Of a stretch of DNA of 64,000 nucleotides, positions 16,431 to 24,744 are shown in pieces. Origin of the DNA: Telmatobacter sp. DSM 110680 (GTDB taxonomy: Bacteria; Acidobacteriota; Terriglobia; Terriglobales; Acidobacteriaceae). The position numbers and the translations under genes are program-made. The stretch is from the NCBI RefSeq assembly GCF_039994875.1, contig NZ_CP121196.1:1550001-1614000 (forward strand), given 5' to 3'. Position 1 is the stretch's first letter, and every line of letters starts with the position of its first letter. The notes beneath the pieces are model-generated. The model was not told the DNA's origin. It searched no databases and was given only the letters and a program-made list of their open reading frames with translations.

Positions 16431-16667
16431 TTAGGAAGCTTTTCCGCGAAGTTCCTGCTCCGCGCGCAGCCAGTCCGCTGCATCGTTGCCATGCTGGCCG
16501 CCGCGTTCAGTCCAGTAGCGGTAAGCAACACGCGCAATCTCGTCGTGCGAAATGCTAATTGGGGTCACTTTGGAGCTTGCTTTGCGTTTGGGCGCGATCT
16601 CTTTCGTTGCCGATGCGGATGCGCTCGTTTTTTTACGGGTGGTCGGTTTCTTCGTGGTCTCTGCCAT
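16431..16667 (-). CDS. DUF2934-domain protein
   Basis: 78-residue protein with a Lys/Thr/Ser-rich N-terminal half (TRKKTSASASATKE) and the compact C-terminal DUF2934 motif, here SHDEIARVAYRYWTERGG followed by NDAADWLRAEQEL. Function is unknown; the domain is common in soil bacteria. The ATG at 16667 is chosen over 16712 because AGGAG precedes it by about 9 bases. It converges with pyrC, leaving a gap of 46 bases without a terminator-like hairpin. Confidence 0.75.
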   Translation of the reverse strand: MAETTKKPTTRKKTSASASATKEIAPKRKASSKVTPISISHDEIARVAYRYWTERGGQHGNDAADWLRAEQELRGKAS

Positions 16668-16826
16668 GGAAATCTTCTCCTTCTTAGGCCTGGGGCCGAC
16701 GAACTTGGCCATCCCCTCTAGGTTACTAAATAGTCAAGTTTCAATAAAGTGGGAAGCGCCCAGGCGTACCATTTTCGTCAGATCACCCTCAAGTCCTGTT
16801 ATTCGTTGTTAACACACTAGTACTGA

Positions 16827-17567
16827 ATGCTCATGACTCAACACACCGCCGTTGACCACATCGTTTTTGCCCTCCTGCTCGTGCTCCCGTTCGTGGAGTG
16901 GAAATGGAACTGGCCGCGTTATCTTGCGAAGCTCGCCGCCGGAGACACCCAGGCCCGCCTTAACCACTACCGCAAACTCGTTGCGGGCGAATGGATACCC
17001 ACCATCGCGCTGCTCATTTACTGGGCCTTCGCCGGAAGGTCCCTGGCGGATCTGCATCTCATTGGCGACATCCCGCTGCGTCTTGGCCTGGGAGTTGTCT
17101 ATGTCGCTGCGCTTATAGGCGTGCTTGTCCGCCAGCGTCGCGCTCTGCTCGCCCGCCCCGACCGCCGTGCCCGCGTGCGCAAGGCTCTCCAACACGCCGA
17201 ACCTCTGCTCCCTCACACTCAACCCGAACGCCGCCTCTTCTGGCTCGTGTCCGCCACTGCCGGCTGCTGCGAAGAGATCTTCTATCGCGGATTCCTCACC
17301 TGGTACCTCTCCATCTGGACCGGCCCCGTTGCAGCCGTCGTCCTCGCCTCACTCCTCTTCGGCATCGGCCATATCTACCTCGGCCTCTCCCAGGTTCCAA
17401 AAACCGCCCTCGTCGGATTGATCCTCGCTGTAGTCGTGGCTCTCACTGGCTCTCTCTGGCCCGCAATGATCCTCCACGCCGCCGTAGACTGGAATTCCGG
17501 CGAAATGGCATTCAAATTACTAAGCGACTCCGCCCCCAGCGGACACTCTCCAACCCCGCCATTCTGA
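16827..17567 (+). CDS. CPBP-family intramembrane metalloprotease
   Basis: Integral membrane protein of 246 residues from the CPBP (CaaX protease and bacteriocin-processing, also called Abi) family, related to Rce1. The family motifs are present: CEEIFYRG (EExxxR), FGIGHIY (FxxxH) and HAAVDWNSG in the last helix, which together build the glutamate-type active site. About six hydrophobic helices surround them. The bacterial substrates are mostly unknown. Single gene, followed by a dispersed inverted repeat. Confidence 0.85.
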   Translation: MLMTQHTAVDHIVFALLLVLPFVEWKWNWPRYLAKLAAGDTQARLNHYRKLVAGEWIPTIALLIYWAFAGRSLADLHLIGDIPLRLGLGVVYVAALIGVLVRQRRALLARPDRRARVRKALQHAEPLLPHTQPERRLFWLVSATAGCCEEIFYRGFLTWYLSIWTGPVAAVVLASLLFGIGHIYLGLSQVPKTALVGLILAVVVALTGSLWPAMILHAAVDWNSGEMAFKLLSDSAPSGHSPTPPF

Positions 17568-17631
17568 GCGACGAAGCTCAGCTACAAGCCCAAGGACCTA
17601 CTTTCTCGCAGCATCGATCCGCACAACGAGT

Positions 17632-17680
17632 GTGCCCCATCCATGACCCAGCCTGATCGCGTCGTGGGTGGGAAACCATA
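17632..17680. repeat. GTGCCCCATCC inverted repeat, copy 1
   Basis: Starts GTGCCCCATCC and ends GGGTGGGAAACCA, with CCCA/TGGG inverted arms. A second copy lies at 19268-19310. Immediately downstream is GTCATCCCGAGCGAAG, a fragment of the other dispersed repeat. It lies in the gap before the oxidase gene. Confidence 0.6.
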
Positions 17681-17805
17681 AATGCAAACCAGACACCGTC
17701 ATCCCGAGCGAAGACGAATGCCCCGCCTTTTCCAAGATCAAGCTTCCCATTTGCCTCTCCTCCTACCCGCCCCCTATCCTTGTCGGGCACGAGGTCAACC
17801 ACCCC

Positions 17806-19152
17806 ATGAACAAGCGCGACTTCCTCAAATCCTCAGGAGCCATCGTGGCCGGCAGCATGATCTCCCGCTTCACACCCGCCCAGCAGCAGCCCGCTCCCCA
17901 CCAGAACTGGGCCGGCAACATCACCTACAGCACTGACCACGTACACACCCCAGCCAACATCGACGAAGTGCGAGAGGTAGTCAAGACCTGCACCAAGCTC
18001 CGCGCCCTCGGCTCGCGCCACTCCTTCAATCGCATCGCCGACAGCAATCAAAACCAGCTCTCGCTCGAACATCTCAATCAGATCGACATCGACGACAAGG
18101 CGCACACCGTCACCGTCGGCGCTGGCGTCAAATACGGCCAACTGGCGCCAGTCATCGACGCCCGCGGATTCGCCATCCACAATCTCGCCTCGCTGCCGCA
18201 CATCTCCGTCGCAGGAGCCATCGCGACCGCCACCCACGGCTCCGGTATTCACAACGGCAATCTCGCCACCGCCGTACGCGCGCTTGAAATCGTCACTGCC
18301 AACGGCGACACCCTTCATCTCTCCCGCGACAAGGATGGCGACCAATTCCTCGGTGCCGTCGTTGGCCTGGGCGCGGTCGGCGTCGTCACCCGCGTCACCC
18401 TCGATCTGCTGCCTACTTTTCAGGTTGCGCAAACGGTCTATCAGAACCTCAGCTTCAACGAACTCGAGCACAACTTCGATGCCATCTTCGGCGTCGGCTA
18501 CAGCGTCAGCCTCTTCACCGATTGGCAGCATCACCAGGCCACGCAGGTGTGGATCAAGCGCAAACTGCAGCCCGGCGAAAAGCACGAGTCGGCTCCCGAT
18601 TTCTACGGTGCCAAACGTGCAACCGAAAAGTTGCATCCCATCACCGGCCATCCCGCCGAGAGCTGCACGGAGCAGCAGGGAATCCCCGGCCCCTGGTACG
18701 AGCGCCTGCCCCACTTCAAGATGAATTTCACGCCCTCAAGCGGCCGCGAACTGCAGACCGAATATTTCGTTCCCCGCGATCGCGGATACGAAGCTATCCT
18801 CGCCGTCGAAAAACTTCACGACCAGATCACGCCTCATCTCTTTGTCACGGAACTGCGCACCATCGCCGCCGACGATCTCTGGATGAGCACCGCCTACAAA
18901 CGCGATTCACTCGCCATCCACTTCACATGGAAGCCGGAGTGGGACACCGTCAAGCAGATCCTCCCGCGCATCGAAGCCCAACTCAAGCCCTTCGCCCCCC
19001 GCCCCCACTGGGCCAAACTCTTCACCATCCCGCCCGCACAACTGCAAGCCCAGTACACCCGCCTCGCCGACTTCAAACAGATGCTCCAGCGCCACGACCC
19101 CGACGAAAAATTCCGCAACGCCTTCCTCGACTCAAACCTCTTTACCACGTAG
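17806..19152 (+). CDS. FAD-linked alditol/sugar-lactone oxidase-like protein
   Basis: 448-residue flavoprotein of the VAO/PCMH superfamily, most like bacterial alditol oxidases and D-arabinono-1,4-lactone oxidases. The N-terminal FAD domain has LGSRHSFN, where the His corresponds to the residue that covalently carries FAD in AldO. It also has SVAGAIATATHGSG and the loop GLGAVGVVTRVTL. The leader KRDFLKSSGAIVAG resembles a Tat signal with Lys replacing the first Arg. The start at 17806 follows GAGGT by 10 bases; an in-frame ATG at 17668 would add 46 residues encoded by repeat sequence. The product would act in the periplasm on a polyol or aldonolactone. Confidence 0.75.
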   Translation: MNKRDFLKSSGAIVAGSMISRFTPAQQQPAPHQNWAGNITYSTDHVHTPANIDEVREVVKTCTKLRALGSRHSFNRIADSNQNQLSLEHLNQIDIDDKAHTVTVGAGVKYGQLAPVIDARGFAIHNLASLPHISVAGAIATATHGSGIHNGNLATAVRALEIVTANGDTLHLSRDKDGDQFLGAVVGLGAVGVVTRVTLDLLPTFQVAQTVYQNLSFNELEHNFDAIFGVGYSVSLFTDWQHHQATQVWIKRKLQPGEKHESAPDFYGAKRATEKLHPITGHPAESCTEQQGIPGPWYERLPHFKMNFTPSSGRELQTEYFVPRDRGYEAILAVEKLHDQITPHLFVTELRTIAADDLWMSTAYKRDSLAIHFTWKPEWDTVKQILPRIEAQLKPFAPRPHWAKLFTIPPAQLQAQYTRLADFKQMLQRHDPDEKFRNAFLDSNLFTT

Positions 19153-19417
19153 CCCCCGCATCGCAACAATGCGTATCCGCGAGAGTCATTTTGCGTTCCA
19201 AATCGTCTGTCACCCGCAGCGTTGTGAAGGATCTGCCTGAAAATTCAAAACCCGCACGGAATCTGGGTGCCCCATCCAAGCGCAGCTTGGGTGGGAAAGC
19301 ACGATCTCCACTAGTCTTCATGATCTTGGGTGTCGAAGTTGAAAGACGCCGGCGAGAACCAAGCTAAGCAATCTGTTCTCAGCCTGGGGAGAACCGGCGA
19401 GCAAAAAGACGACTCCT
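19153..19417. other. Gene-free gap with two dispersed repeats
   Basis: 265 bases between convergent genes. It holds a fragment near 19200-19236 (CACCCGCAGC...GAAGGATCTGCC) and a second GTGCCCCATCC repeat copy (GTGCCCCATCCAAGCGCAGC at 19268, ending GGGTGGGAAAGCACGA at ~19310). No coding signal seen. Confidence 0.5.
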
Positions 19418-20167
19418 TTACCCCTTGCGCCGGTAGAGAATCTGAAACTCGTACCCCGGATTAGGAGGGAACAATCCGGCCACATGACGCAGCCGCTCCG
19501 CCAACGCAGGCGCCGCCAACAGCGGATATTCGCGCTCGCGCAGATCGTGATAGTCGAAATCAACTGCGATCGACAGCATATAGATCGCAAGCGAATCGGC
19601 GAACGATGCATCGTAGTAGGCACTACGCGCTCGCTCATCAATTACCTTCTGCCCATTGCGTGAATCTTGCGCGCGTCGGCGCGCTTCCCATGCGTCCTGG
19701 CTGGTCTCTCCCCGCACCTGGGACTCGGCCTGCGACCACACCAGGCGCGAAAAGCTCTCAGGCACGCCCGCCACATCGGTAAAGTTGTGGGCCACGTTGA
19801 TAAAGAACTCAAACGCCAGCCCAAACCGGTCCTCAACTAGCCGCGTCGAAAGAAAAACCGCTTCGGTAGCGCCGAAACTCGCGTTCCGGTGGCATACCGC
19901 GCGGTCACCCAAGTCCACTGAGTACGAAGGAGCAATCATCACTTCGCCGGTATCGGATATCGCCAGTGGAACAAAATAATAAGCCCGGCTTCGAAGCGCA
20001 GGCGCCAGCAACGCCGGAACAGAGCCAACCAATCGCTCAAGGTCGGGCTCGCTGACGCGCGTCTCTCCCCACCCCGCAAAGTTGATTCCGTTGGGTGCTT
20101 GACCGATGTTCGCCTGTGCAGCGACCTTTTCGGCAGGCCATAGTTCGATTTGCGCGCTGCTTGGCAT
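19418..20167 (-). CDS. Hypothetical protein
   Basis: 249-residue soluble protein with no recognised family. No signal peptide or long hydrophobic segment. Notable parts are FEFFINVAHNFTDVAGVPESF in the middle and a C-terminal VDFDYHDLREREYPLLA. The frame is open upstream for another 71 codons, but the ATG at 20167 is preferred because the extension would overlap the divergent gene at 20204 and has antisense-like composition. Only ~36 bases separate the two divergent starts, so their promoters must overlap. Confidence 0.55.
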   Translation of the reverse strand: MPSSAQIELWPAEKVAAQANIGQAPNGINFAGWGETRVSEPDLERLVGSVPALLAPALRSRAYYFVPLAISDTGEVMIAPSYSVDLGDRAVCHRNASFGATEAVFLSTRLVEDRFGLAFEFFINVAHNFTDVAGVPESFSRLVWSQAESQVRGETSQDAWEARRRAQDSRNGQKVIDERARSAYYDASFADSLAIYMLSIAVDFDYHDLREREYPLLAAPALAERLRHVAGLFPPNPGYEFQILYRRKG

Positions 20168-20203
20168 AAAACAGTATTCTAGACGAGAGAGGTCCCCTAG
20201 ACG

Positions 20204-20497
20204 ATGCAATCTGCGCAGAGCCAACATCACTCCGGCGGCAAGTTCCTCGGGTTTCCGCTGGAAGGCTTCAGCCTTTTCCAGAGCCTGCTGCTGGCACTCA
20301 CATCGGCATTCTTCACCTTTTTTGCAACTACGACTCTCTCCATCTTCGCTTTGCTTGCGTACAATCTCATCGGACACCACACCGTGAATTACGCAGACAG
20401 CTATCTCTACGTGGGGTTTCCCGCCGGCCTCATCGTGCTGCTGATTGCTCTTCCGCTTTTTGGAACGCTATGGATTAGGGCCAAAATGCAGAGGTAG
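20204..20497 (+). CDS. Two-helix membrane protein, unknown function
   Basis: 97-residue protein with two hydrophobic helices (about 26-52 and 70-88) joined by a short polar loop, HHTVNYADSYLY. Phe/Leu-rich first helix; short basic end RAKMQR. No family recognised. It is followed 9 bases later by the Kdo hydroxylase remnant, so the two are probably co-transcribed. Confidence 0.6.
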   Translation: MQSAQSQHHSGGKFLGFPLEGFSLFQSLLLALTSAFFTFFATTTLSIFALLAYNLIGHHTVNYADSYLYVGFPAGLIVLLIALPLFGTLWIRAKMQR

Positions 20498-20506
20498 AAC
20501 GTTCGT

Positions 20507-21426
20507 ATGCCCGTGCTTACCATTCCACGGAATGCAATGAGCCTGTCATCGCTTGTCGGTGAAGATCAGTTGCGGAATTGGTGCGAGAAACTCGAGGCCG
20601 GAGCAATTCTCTACTTTCCGCAGACCCCCGTGCCAATTCCCAAAGACGACTTGGATTTTTTGCTAAGCCAGCCGCAGATCTCCAGCAGCCTGCATAAGAA
20701 CATCGCCTACATGCCCGATCGCGGCAAGCTCAGCGGAGTGAACCAAAAGGGAGGCGATGCGACAAGGATGCTCCATGTGATGCGACGTTACTCGACGAGC
20801 GTCGATGCCTTCCTTGAAAAGTTTCTCGCGCCCTATCGGCGCCGGTGGCGTCTGGATTACGCGAGCTTTCGTCCGCTCGAGGAAAAAGGCCGCGACCTGC
20901 CGCTGCGGCATCGTAACGATTTACTTCACACCGATGCATTTCCCACGCGACCCACGCGCGGATGGCGCATTCTGCGTTTCTTTCACAACATTCACCCAAT
21001 TGCACGCGCGACTGGATTGTGAGTGAGGCATTCTCACAAACAGTCCCAGAGTTCGTACCGGCAAAGCTGGCGATTCCGCATGCGGACGGGTGGACAGCTC
21101 GCGCTGGAAAACACCTCGCGCAAGCGACTGGCATCGCCAGCCTGGTGCCGCAGTGGAAACGTACGCCTTATGACGAGTTCATGATGCGCCTGCATAACAC
21201 CATGAAAGAAGATGCAGCATTTCAGGCCAACTGCTTGCGCGAAAATGTGCAGTTTGCGCCCGGATCCAGCTGGATGGTCTATACCGAGACGGTGCCACAT
21301 GCGGTGGTTGCAGGCCAGTATGCACTGGAGCAAACGCTCCTTGTCGATCCCGCTGCCATGGTCGCGCGCGAGTCAGCACCGGTCGCAATCCTCGAGAAGA
21401 TGGCTGGAGCAAATCTGAGGCGGTAA
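20507..21426 (+). pseudogene. Kdo hydroxylase (KdoO-like), frameshifted
   Basis: Fe(II)/2-oxoglutarate-type oxygenase related to KdoO, which hydroxylates the Kdo sugar of LPS. The gene is split over two frames. Frame 2 (20507-21022) runs to HTDAFPTRPTRGWRILRFF with the HxD iron motif, then hits a stop after RATGL. Frame 1 continues in register from about 21008 as DWIVSEAFSQTVPEF and ends at 21426 with the second-half motif VPHAVVAGQYALEQT. A single missing base near 21005-21013 explains it. No slippery sequence is visible, so a true mutation or a sequencing/assembly error is likelier than programmed frameshifting. Joined product about 306 residues. Confidence 0.7.
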
Positions 21427-21446
21427 GCTGTAGCCCGCAAAACTTG

Positions 21447-21480
21447 AAGGCCATTCCGTGACGGAATGGCCTTTGCTTTT
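21447..21480. terminator. Bidirectional intrinsic terminator
   Basis: The stem AAGGCCATTCC/GGAATGGCCTT with loop GTGAC is followed by TGCTTTTT on the plus strand. It serves the plus-strand Kdo hydroxylase unit and the convergent desaturase gene. Confidence 0.8.
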
Positions 21481-21498
21481 TAAACAGTCCCGACGTCT

Positions 21499-22491
21499 TT
21501 AGAGTCCCGCAGGCTTGGGGTTCACCGGATCGTACTTGGCCACGTGAATCTTCTTAGCCAAGCCAATCTTCGACAGCAGCCAGATACCCCAGAAGTTGGG
21601 ATCGATCTCGTACCACTTCAAACCGTGGCGCGCGGACACAGGATGCGCGTGGTGATTGTTGTGCCAGCCCTCGCCGCCCGTCAGCAGCGCAACCCACCAG
21701 CTGTTGCGTGAGTCGTCGCGGGTTTCAAAGCGACGGCTGCCCCACAGATGCGTCGCCGAGTTCACCAGCCAGGTCGCATGCAGGCCGAGGGTAACGCGAA
21801 GCGCTACGCCCCACAGAACCATGGCGACGCCGTTAACCCATCCGCCCCAGATCCATCCACCAGCAAGCAACAGCAAGCCGCTGACACTGATCGGGAGCCA
21901 GTGGTATTTGCTGAGCCAGAGGTAGAACTTGTCGCGGCTCAGATCCGGCGAGTAGCGTTTCAGGACTTCCACCTGCCCATGCAGCGCTTCCCCGAAAAGA
22001 ATCCATCCGGTATGCGCCCACCATCCGCCTTCGCGGGGAGTGTGCGGGTCGCCTTCCTGGTCGCTAAGCTGGTGATGAACCCGATGGGTTGAAACCCAGA
22101 AAATCGGCCCACCCTCAAGCGACATGGTGGCAAAGATGCTCATGACATACTCGACCCACTTGGGAGTCGTGTAACCACGGTGAGTCAGCAACCGGTGATA
22201 GCACATCCCGATGCCCACGTTGATCGCCAGCACATACAGAATTGCCATCACGGCTAAACGCTGCCAGCTGAAAAAGAAGAAAGCCGCCAGAGCGCCGATG
22301 TGGAAGAAACCGATGATCGCGAGGGTGGTCCAGTTGATTCCGTAATCGATTGTTGCTGCCTTCCCCATCCGAACGAGAAATTTAGCGGGAATTCTACCCA
22401 CAGGTGACGCGAGCTCCTGCTGGGTTGCAACCGGCTTGGTTGCATCGTCGGGTGTAGTTACGGGAGAGGGTGCAGACACGAGTGACGCCAT
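21499..22491 (-). CDS. Acyl-CoA desaturase (fatty acid delta-9 type)
   Basis: Membrane di-iron enzyme introducing a cis double bond into acyl chains, adjusting membrane fluidity. All three histidine boxes are present in 330 residues: HRLLTH near residue 99, HRVHH near 136 and HNNHH near 274, the last in GEGWHNNHHAHP. Four hydrophobic helices separate them. The N-terminus is a variable Ala/Pro/Thr-rich stretch. A near-perfect palindrome (22586-22603) about 95 bases upstream of the start may be an operator. Confidence 0.9.
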   Translation of the reverse strand: MASLVSAPSPVTTPDDATKPVATQQELASPVGRIPAKFLVRMGKAATIDYGINWTTLAIIGFFHIGALAAFFFFSWQRLAVMAILYVLAINVGIGMCYHRLLTHRGYTTPKWVEYVMSIFATMSLEGGPIFWVSTHRVHHQLSDQEGDPHTPREGGWWAHTGWILFGEALHGQVEVLKRYSPDLSRDKFYLWLSKYHWLPISVSGLLLLAGGWIWGGWVNGVAMVLWGVALRVTLGLHATWLVNSATHLWGSRRFETRDDSRNSWWVALLTGGEGWHNNHHAHPVSARHGLKWYEIDPNFWGIWLLSKIGLAKKIHVAKYDPVNPKPAGL

Positions 22492-22756
22492 TCGTTGCTA
22501 AATCCTTTAGACCGGGGTATTAAAAACCGATGTCTGATTGAATTGTATAGGAGGTCCGACTTTCCTCCCTGTCTCATATTGCTCAATGTCACGAAAGTTA
22601 CATAGACCTTTCCAGTGAGATGAACATCTGACTTGGGATCGTATTGATCTCGCAGCGGTCGACCGCATTTACCTTGTGATGATCCCGCCGGATATAGCTC
22701 CGACCGCTTGGTCAAGCTGGCCTAATTAAACCGGGGTACGGTTCAGAGTCTCGACA
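22492..22756. promoter_or_regulatory. Desaturase upstream region with palindromic operator candidate
   Basis: 265-base gap between the desaturase start and the end of the next gene. At 22586-22603 lies ATGTCAC-GAAA-GTTACAT, arms matching at 6 of 7 positions, a typical size for a helix-turn-helix repressor site. No convincing -35/-10 pair was found on the minus strand. Confidence 0.4.
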
Positions 22757-24175
22757 TCAATCTCCGGGCGCCACGCCATACTCTCCACCGCCGGTGACAA
22801 AGATTTTCTCGGCGGTGCCGCGCAACACCCGATATAGCGCAAACTGCCGCTGCGTTGTCCCGCGCAATTCAAACAGCAATTCGCCGCGATTGTCGGCCAG
22901 CGCATCAACCGCATCCACGAGACGCATGCGCGGCGTTTCGTCGAGATGCGCATTGTCGGTGACGCTCTTCAACAGCACCAATGCATTCCCGTAAAGATCA
23001 GGCTGGGCAATGATCGTCACGAACTTCTGCTGTGCGGCGGGAGCATCCGTCCGGGCCGAAAGAACCATTGTTGCCCCCGAGCCGTAGGCTAGCTCAAAAA
23101 CACGAAATCTCTCATCGACAAGCGCGGGAGGCTCTGGAGCCGTCGCTGGTTTCGCGTGTAACTTCGCCGAGACCCGCTTTGTGGGCGGCGGAGGTGTTCT
23201 GAGACCTAGCGCATCCCGAGCCATGTCCTCCAGGGCCTTTTTCATCTTTTCTTGATCGTCCGGGTTGGCCCAGACATAGTTCCACGGATGCTCGGGGCGC
23301 GCCTTGGCGTCAGAAACGGCCACGGCCTGCTGCATGTCTGCGGGAATACCCATCAGACTGGGCAGAACGTCAACACCTTTGCCGGTTGGTTTGCCGCGAA
23401 GAAGTTTCGGACGGTCAGGATCGGTACTGTTGAGATGCTCCCCGTCGCTCGAATTCGCCGAAGACGCGCTCTTGTGAAGCACCGGCCGATTGGGATCTTC
23501 GCTTTGCGTGCTGCTGGCAGCGTCATCGGAATTTTTCTTGTGGAGAGTAGGCCGGTCCGGATCGGCTGCCGGGCTGGTGCTCGAACCGCTGGAGTCGTCG
23601 GAGCCGGTCTTCTTGTGCAACGTTGGCCGGTCCGGATCGGGCGCCGGGCCAGCCGATCCTGTGTTGGAACTACTATCAGTACCCGAACCCGGCTTTGCGG
23701 AAGCATCCGCATGTTTGCGATGCAGAACCGGCTTGTCATCGTTAGGATCGAAGCCGTCGTCAACAATCGGCTTGGGTGCAGCGGGTTTTGCCGAAGGCGT
23801 CGGCTTCCAGGCGCCGTACCCCACCCACAAACCCTGCTCCTGGCCGGCATTTTTGATGTCGTAGAGGCCAATCGGCTGGCCGTTCTTCTCCAGCTGGTAC
23901 TCGACCCCGCCCGCCAGCGCCATGGGCTGGGGACGCGCCAGATAAACGTTTCCATCCTGCAGTGCCTGCCCGTCGTACACCGTGATCGGGACAAGCCTGC
24001 TGGTCTTCGGCTTGCCTTCGTCGCCAGTCCATTCCAGCACCGCGATCGCGCGCAGATCCGGCGAATCCTTCGTTTTCTTCGCCACCTGGCCGGGATACTG
24101 AGCGCATGCGACCGCAGCCGTAAACACCAGCGCGACTGCGAACGATGTTGGTCTGGTAAAACTTGCCTTGAACAT
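22757..24175 (-). CDS. Exported protein with DPxRPxLHKK repeats
   Basis: 472-residue protein with a signal peptide (MFKASF start, cleavage near ACAQ). It is not assigned to a known family. A first domain (about 30-130) is followed by a Ser/Gly/Asp-rich stretch carrying five copies of a short motif: DDKPVLHRK, DPDRPTLHKK twice, DPNRPVLHK and DPDRPKLLRG, spaced 22-37 residues. A C-terminal domain (about 270-472) follows a Pro/Ala linker. The ATG at 24175 begins the signal peptide; an in-frame ATG at 24247 would bury it. Transcribed divergently from bcp. Surface or periplasmic location is inferred. Confidence 0.65.
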   Translation of the reverse strand: MFKASFTRPTSFAVALVFTAAVACAQYPGQVAKKTKDSPDLRAIAVLEWTGDEGKPKTSRLVPITVYDGQALQDGNVYLARPQPMALAGGVEYQLEKNGQPIGLYDIKNAGQEQGLWVGYGAWKPTPSAKPAAPKPIVDDGFDPNDDKPVLHRKHADASAKPGSGTDSSSNTGSAGPAPDPDRPTLHKKTGSDDSSGSSTSPAADPDRPTLHKKNSDDAASSTQSEDPNRPVLHKSASSANSSDGEHLNSTDPDRPKLLRGKPTGKGVDVLPSLMGIPADMQQAVAVSDAKARPEHPWNYVWANPDDQEKMKKALEDMARDALGLRTPPPPTKRVSAKLHAKPATAPEPPALVDERFRVFELAYGSGATMVLSARTDAPAAQQKFVTIIAQPDLYGNALVLLKSVTDNAHLDETPRMRLVDAVDALADNRGELLFELRGTTQRQFALYRVLRGTAEKIFVTGGGEYGVAPGD

Positions 24176-24270
24176 GCGCGATGACACCGGACGGACCTCT
24201 CGGAAATAATGCGAACGAACAGATCGAGCCAAATCTTTATCCACCATACTGACGATACGAGGAATCTCCC

Positions 24271-24744
24271 ATGGAAGTGAACCAGAAGGTCGCCAATTTC
24301 ACCCTGCAGACCGACGAGGACAAAACTGTAAGCCTTTCAGACTACGCCGGCAAACCATTGGTGCTCTTTTTCTATCCCCGCGCCGATACGCCCGGCTGCA
24401 CCATCGAGGCGTGCGGCTTTCGCGATACCTTCAAGAAGATTCAGGCAGCGGGTGCGGTTGTCCTTGGCATCTCGCGTGATACTCCCAAAGCGCAAGCCAA
24501 ATTCAAAGCCAAGTATGACCTCCCGTACACACTCCTTGCAGATGTAGACGAGAAAGTCTGCAATCAGTTTGGTGTGTTGAAGGAAAAGAACATGTATGGG
24601 AAGAAAGTATGGGGAATTGAAAGGACTACTTATCTCATCGGCCCCGACCAGAAGCTCATCCACATCTTCCCCAAAGTGACCCCCGAAGGACACGCCGACG
24701 AGGTCCTTGCGCTCATAAAGGAATGGCAAAAATCGCACAAATAA
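24271..24744 (+). CDS. bcp: Thioredoxin-dependent thiol peroxidase (peroxiredoxin Q/BCP)
   Basis: Reduces hydrogen and organic peroxides using thioredoxin. 157 residues, the family norm. The catalytic motif FYPRADTPGCTIEACGFRD includes the peroxidatic Cys (TPGC) and the possible resolving Cys five residues on. Downstream are LGISRDTPKAQ and GIERTTYLIGPD, both typical. GAGGA precedes the ATG. Its end overlaps the start proposed for the 3-methyladenine glycosylase gene, suggesting co-expression of oxidative and alkylation defence. Confidence 0.93.
   Translation: MEVNQKVANFTLQTDEDKTVSLSDYAGKPLVLFFYPRADTPGCTIEACGFRDTFKKIQAAGAVVLGISRDTPKAQAKFKAKYDLPYTLLADVDEKVCNQFGVLKEKNMYGKKVWGIERTTYLIGPDQKLIHIFPKVTPEGHADEVLALIKEWQKSHK

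Noticed and set aside
20990-21030. Programmed -1 frameshift in the Kdo hydroxylase gene
   Set aside because: There is no X-XXY-YYZ slippery heptamer or downstream pseudoknot that I can see.
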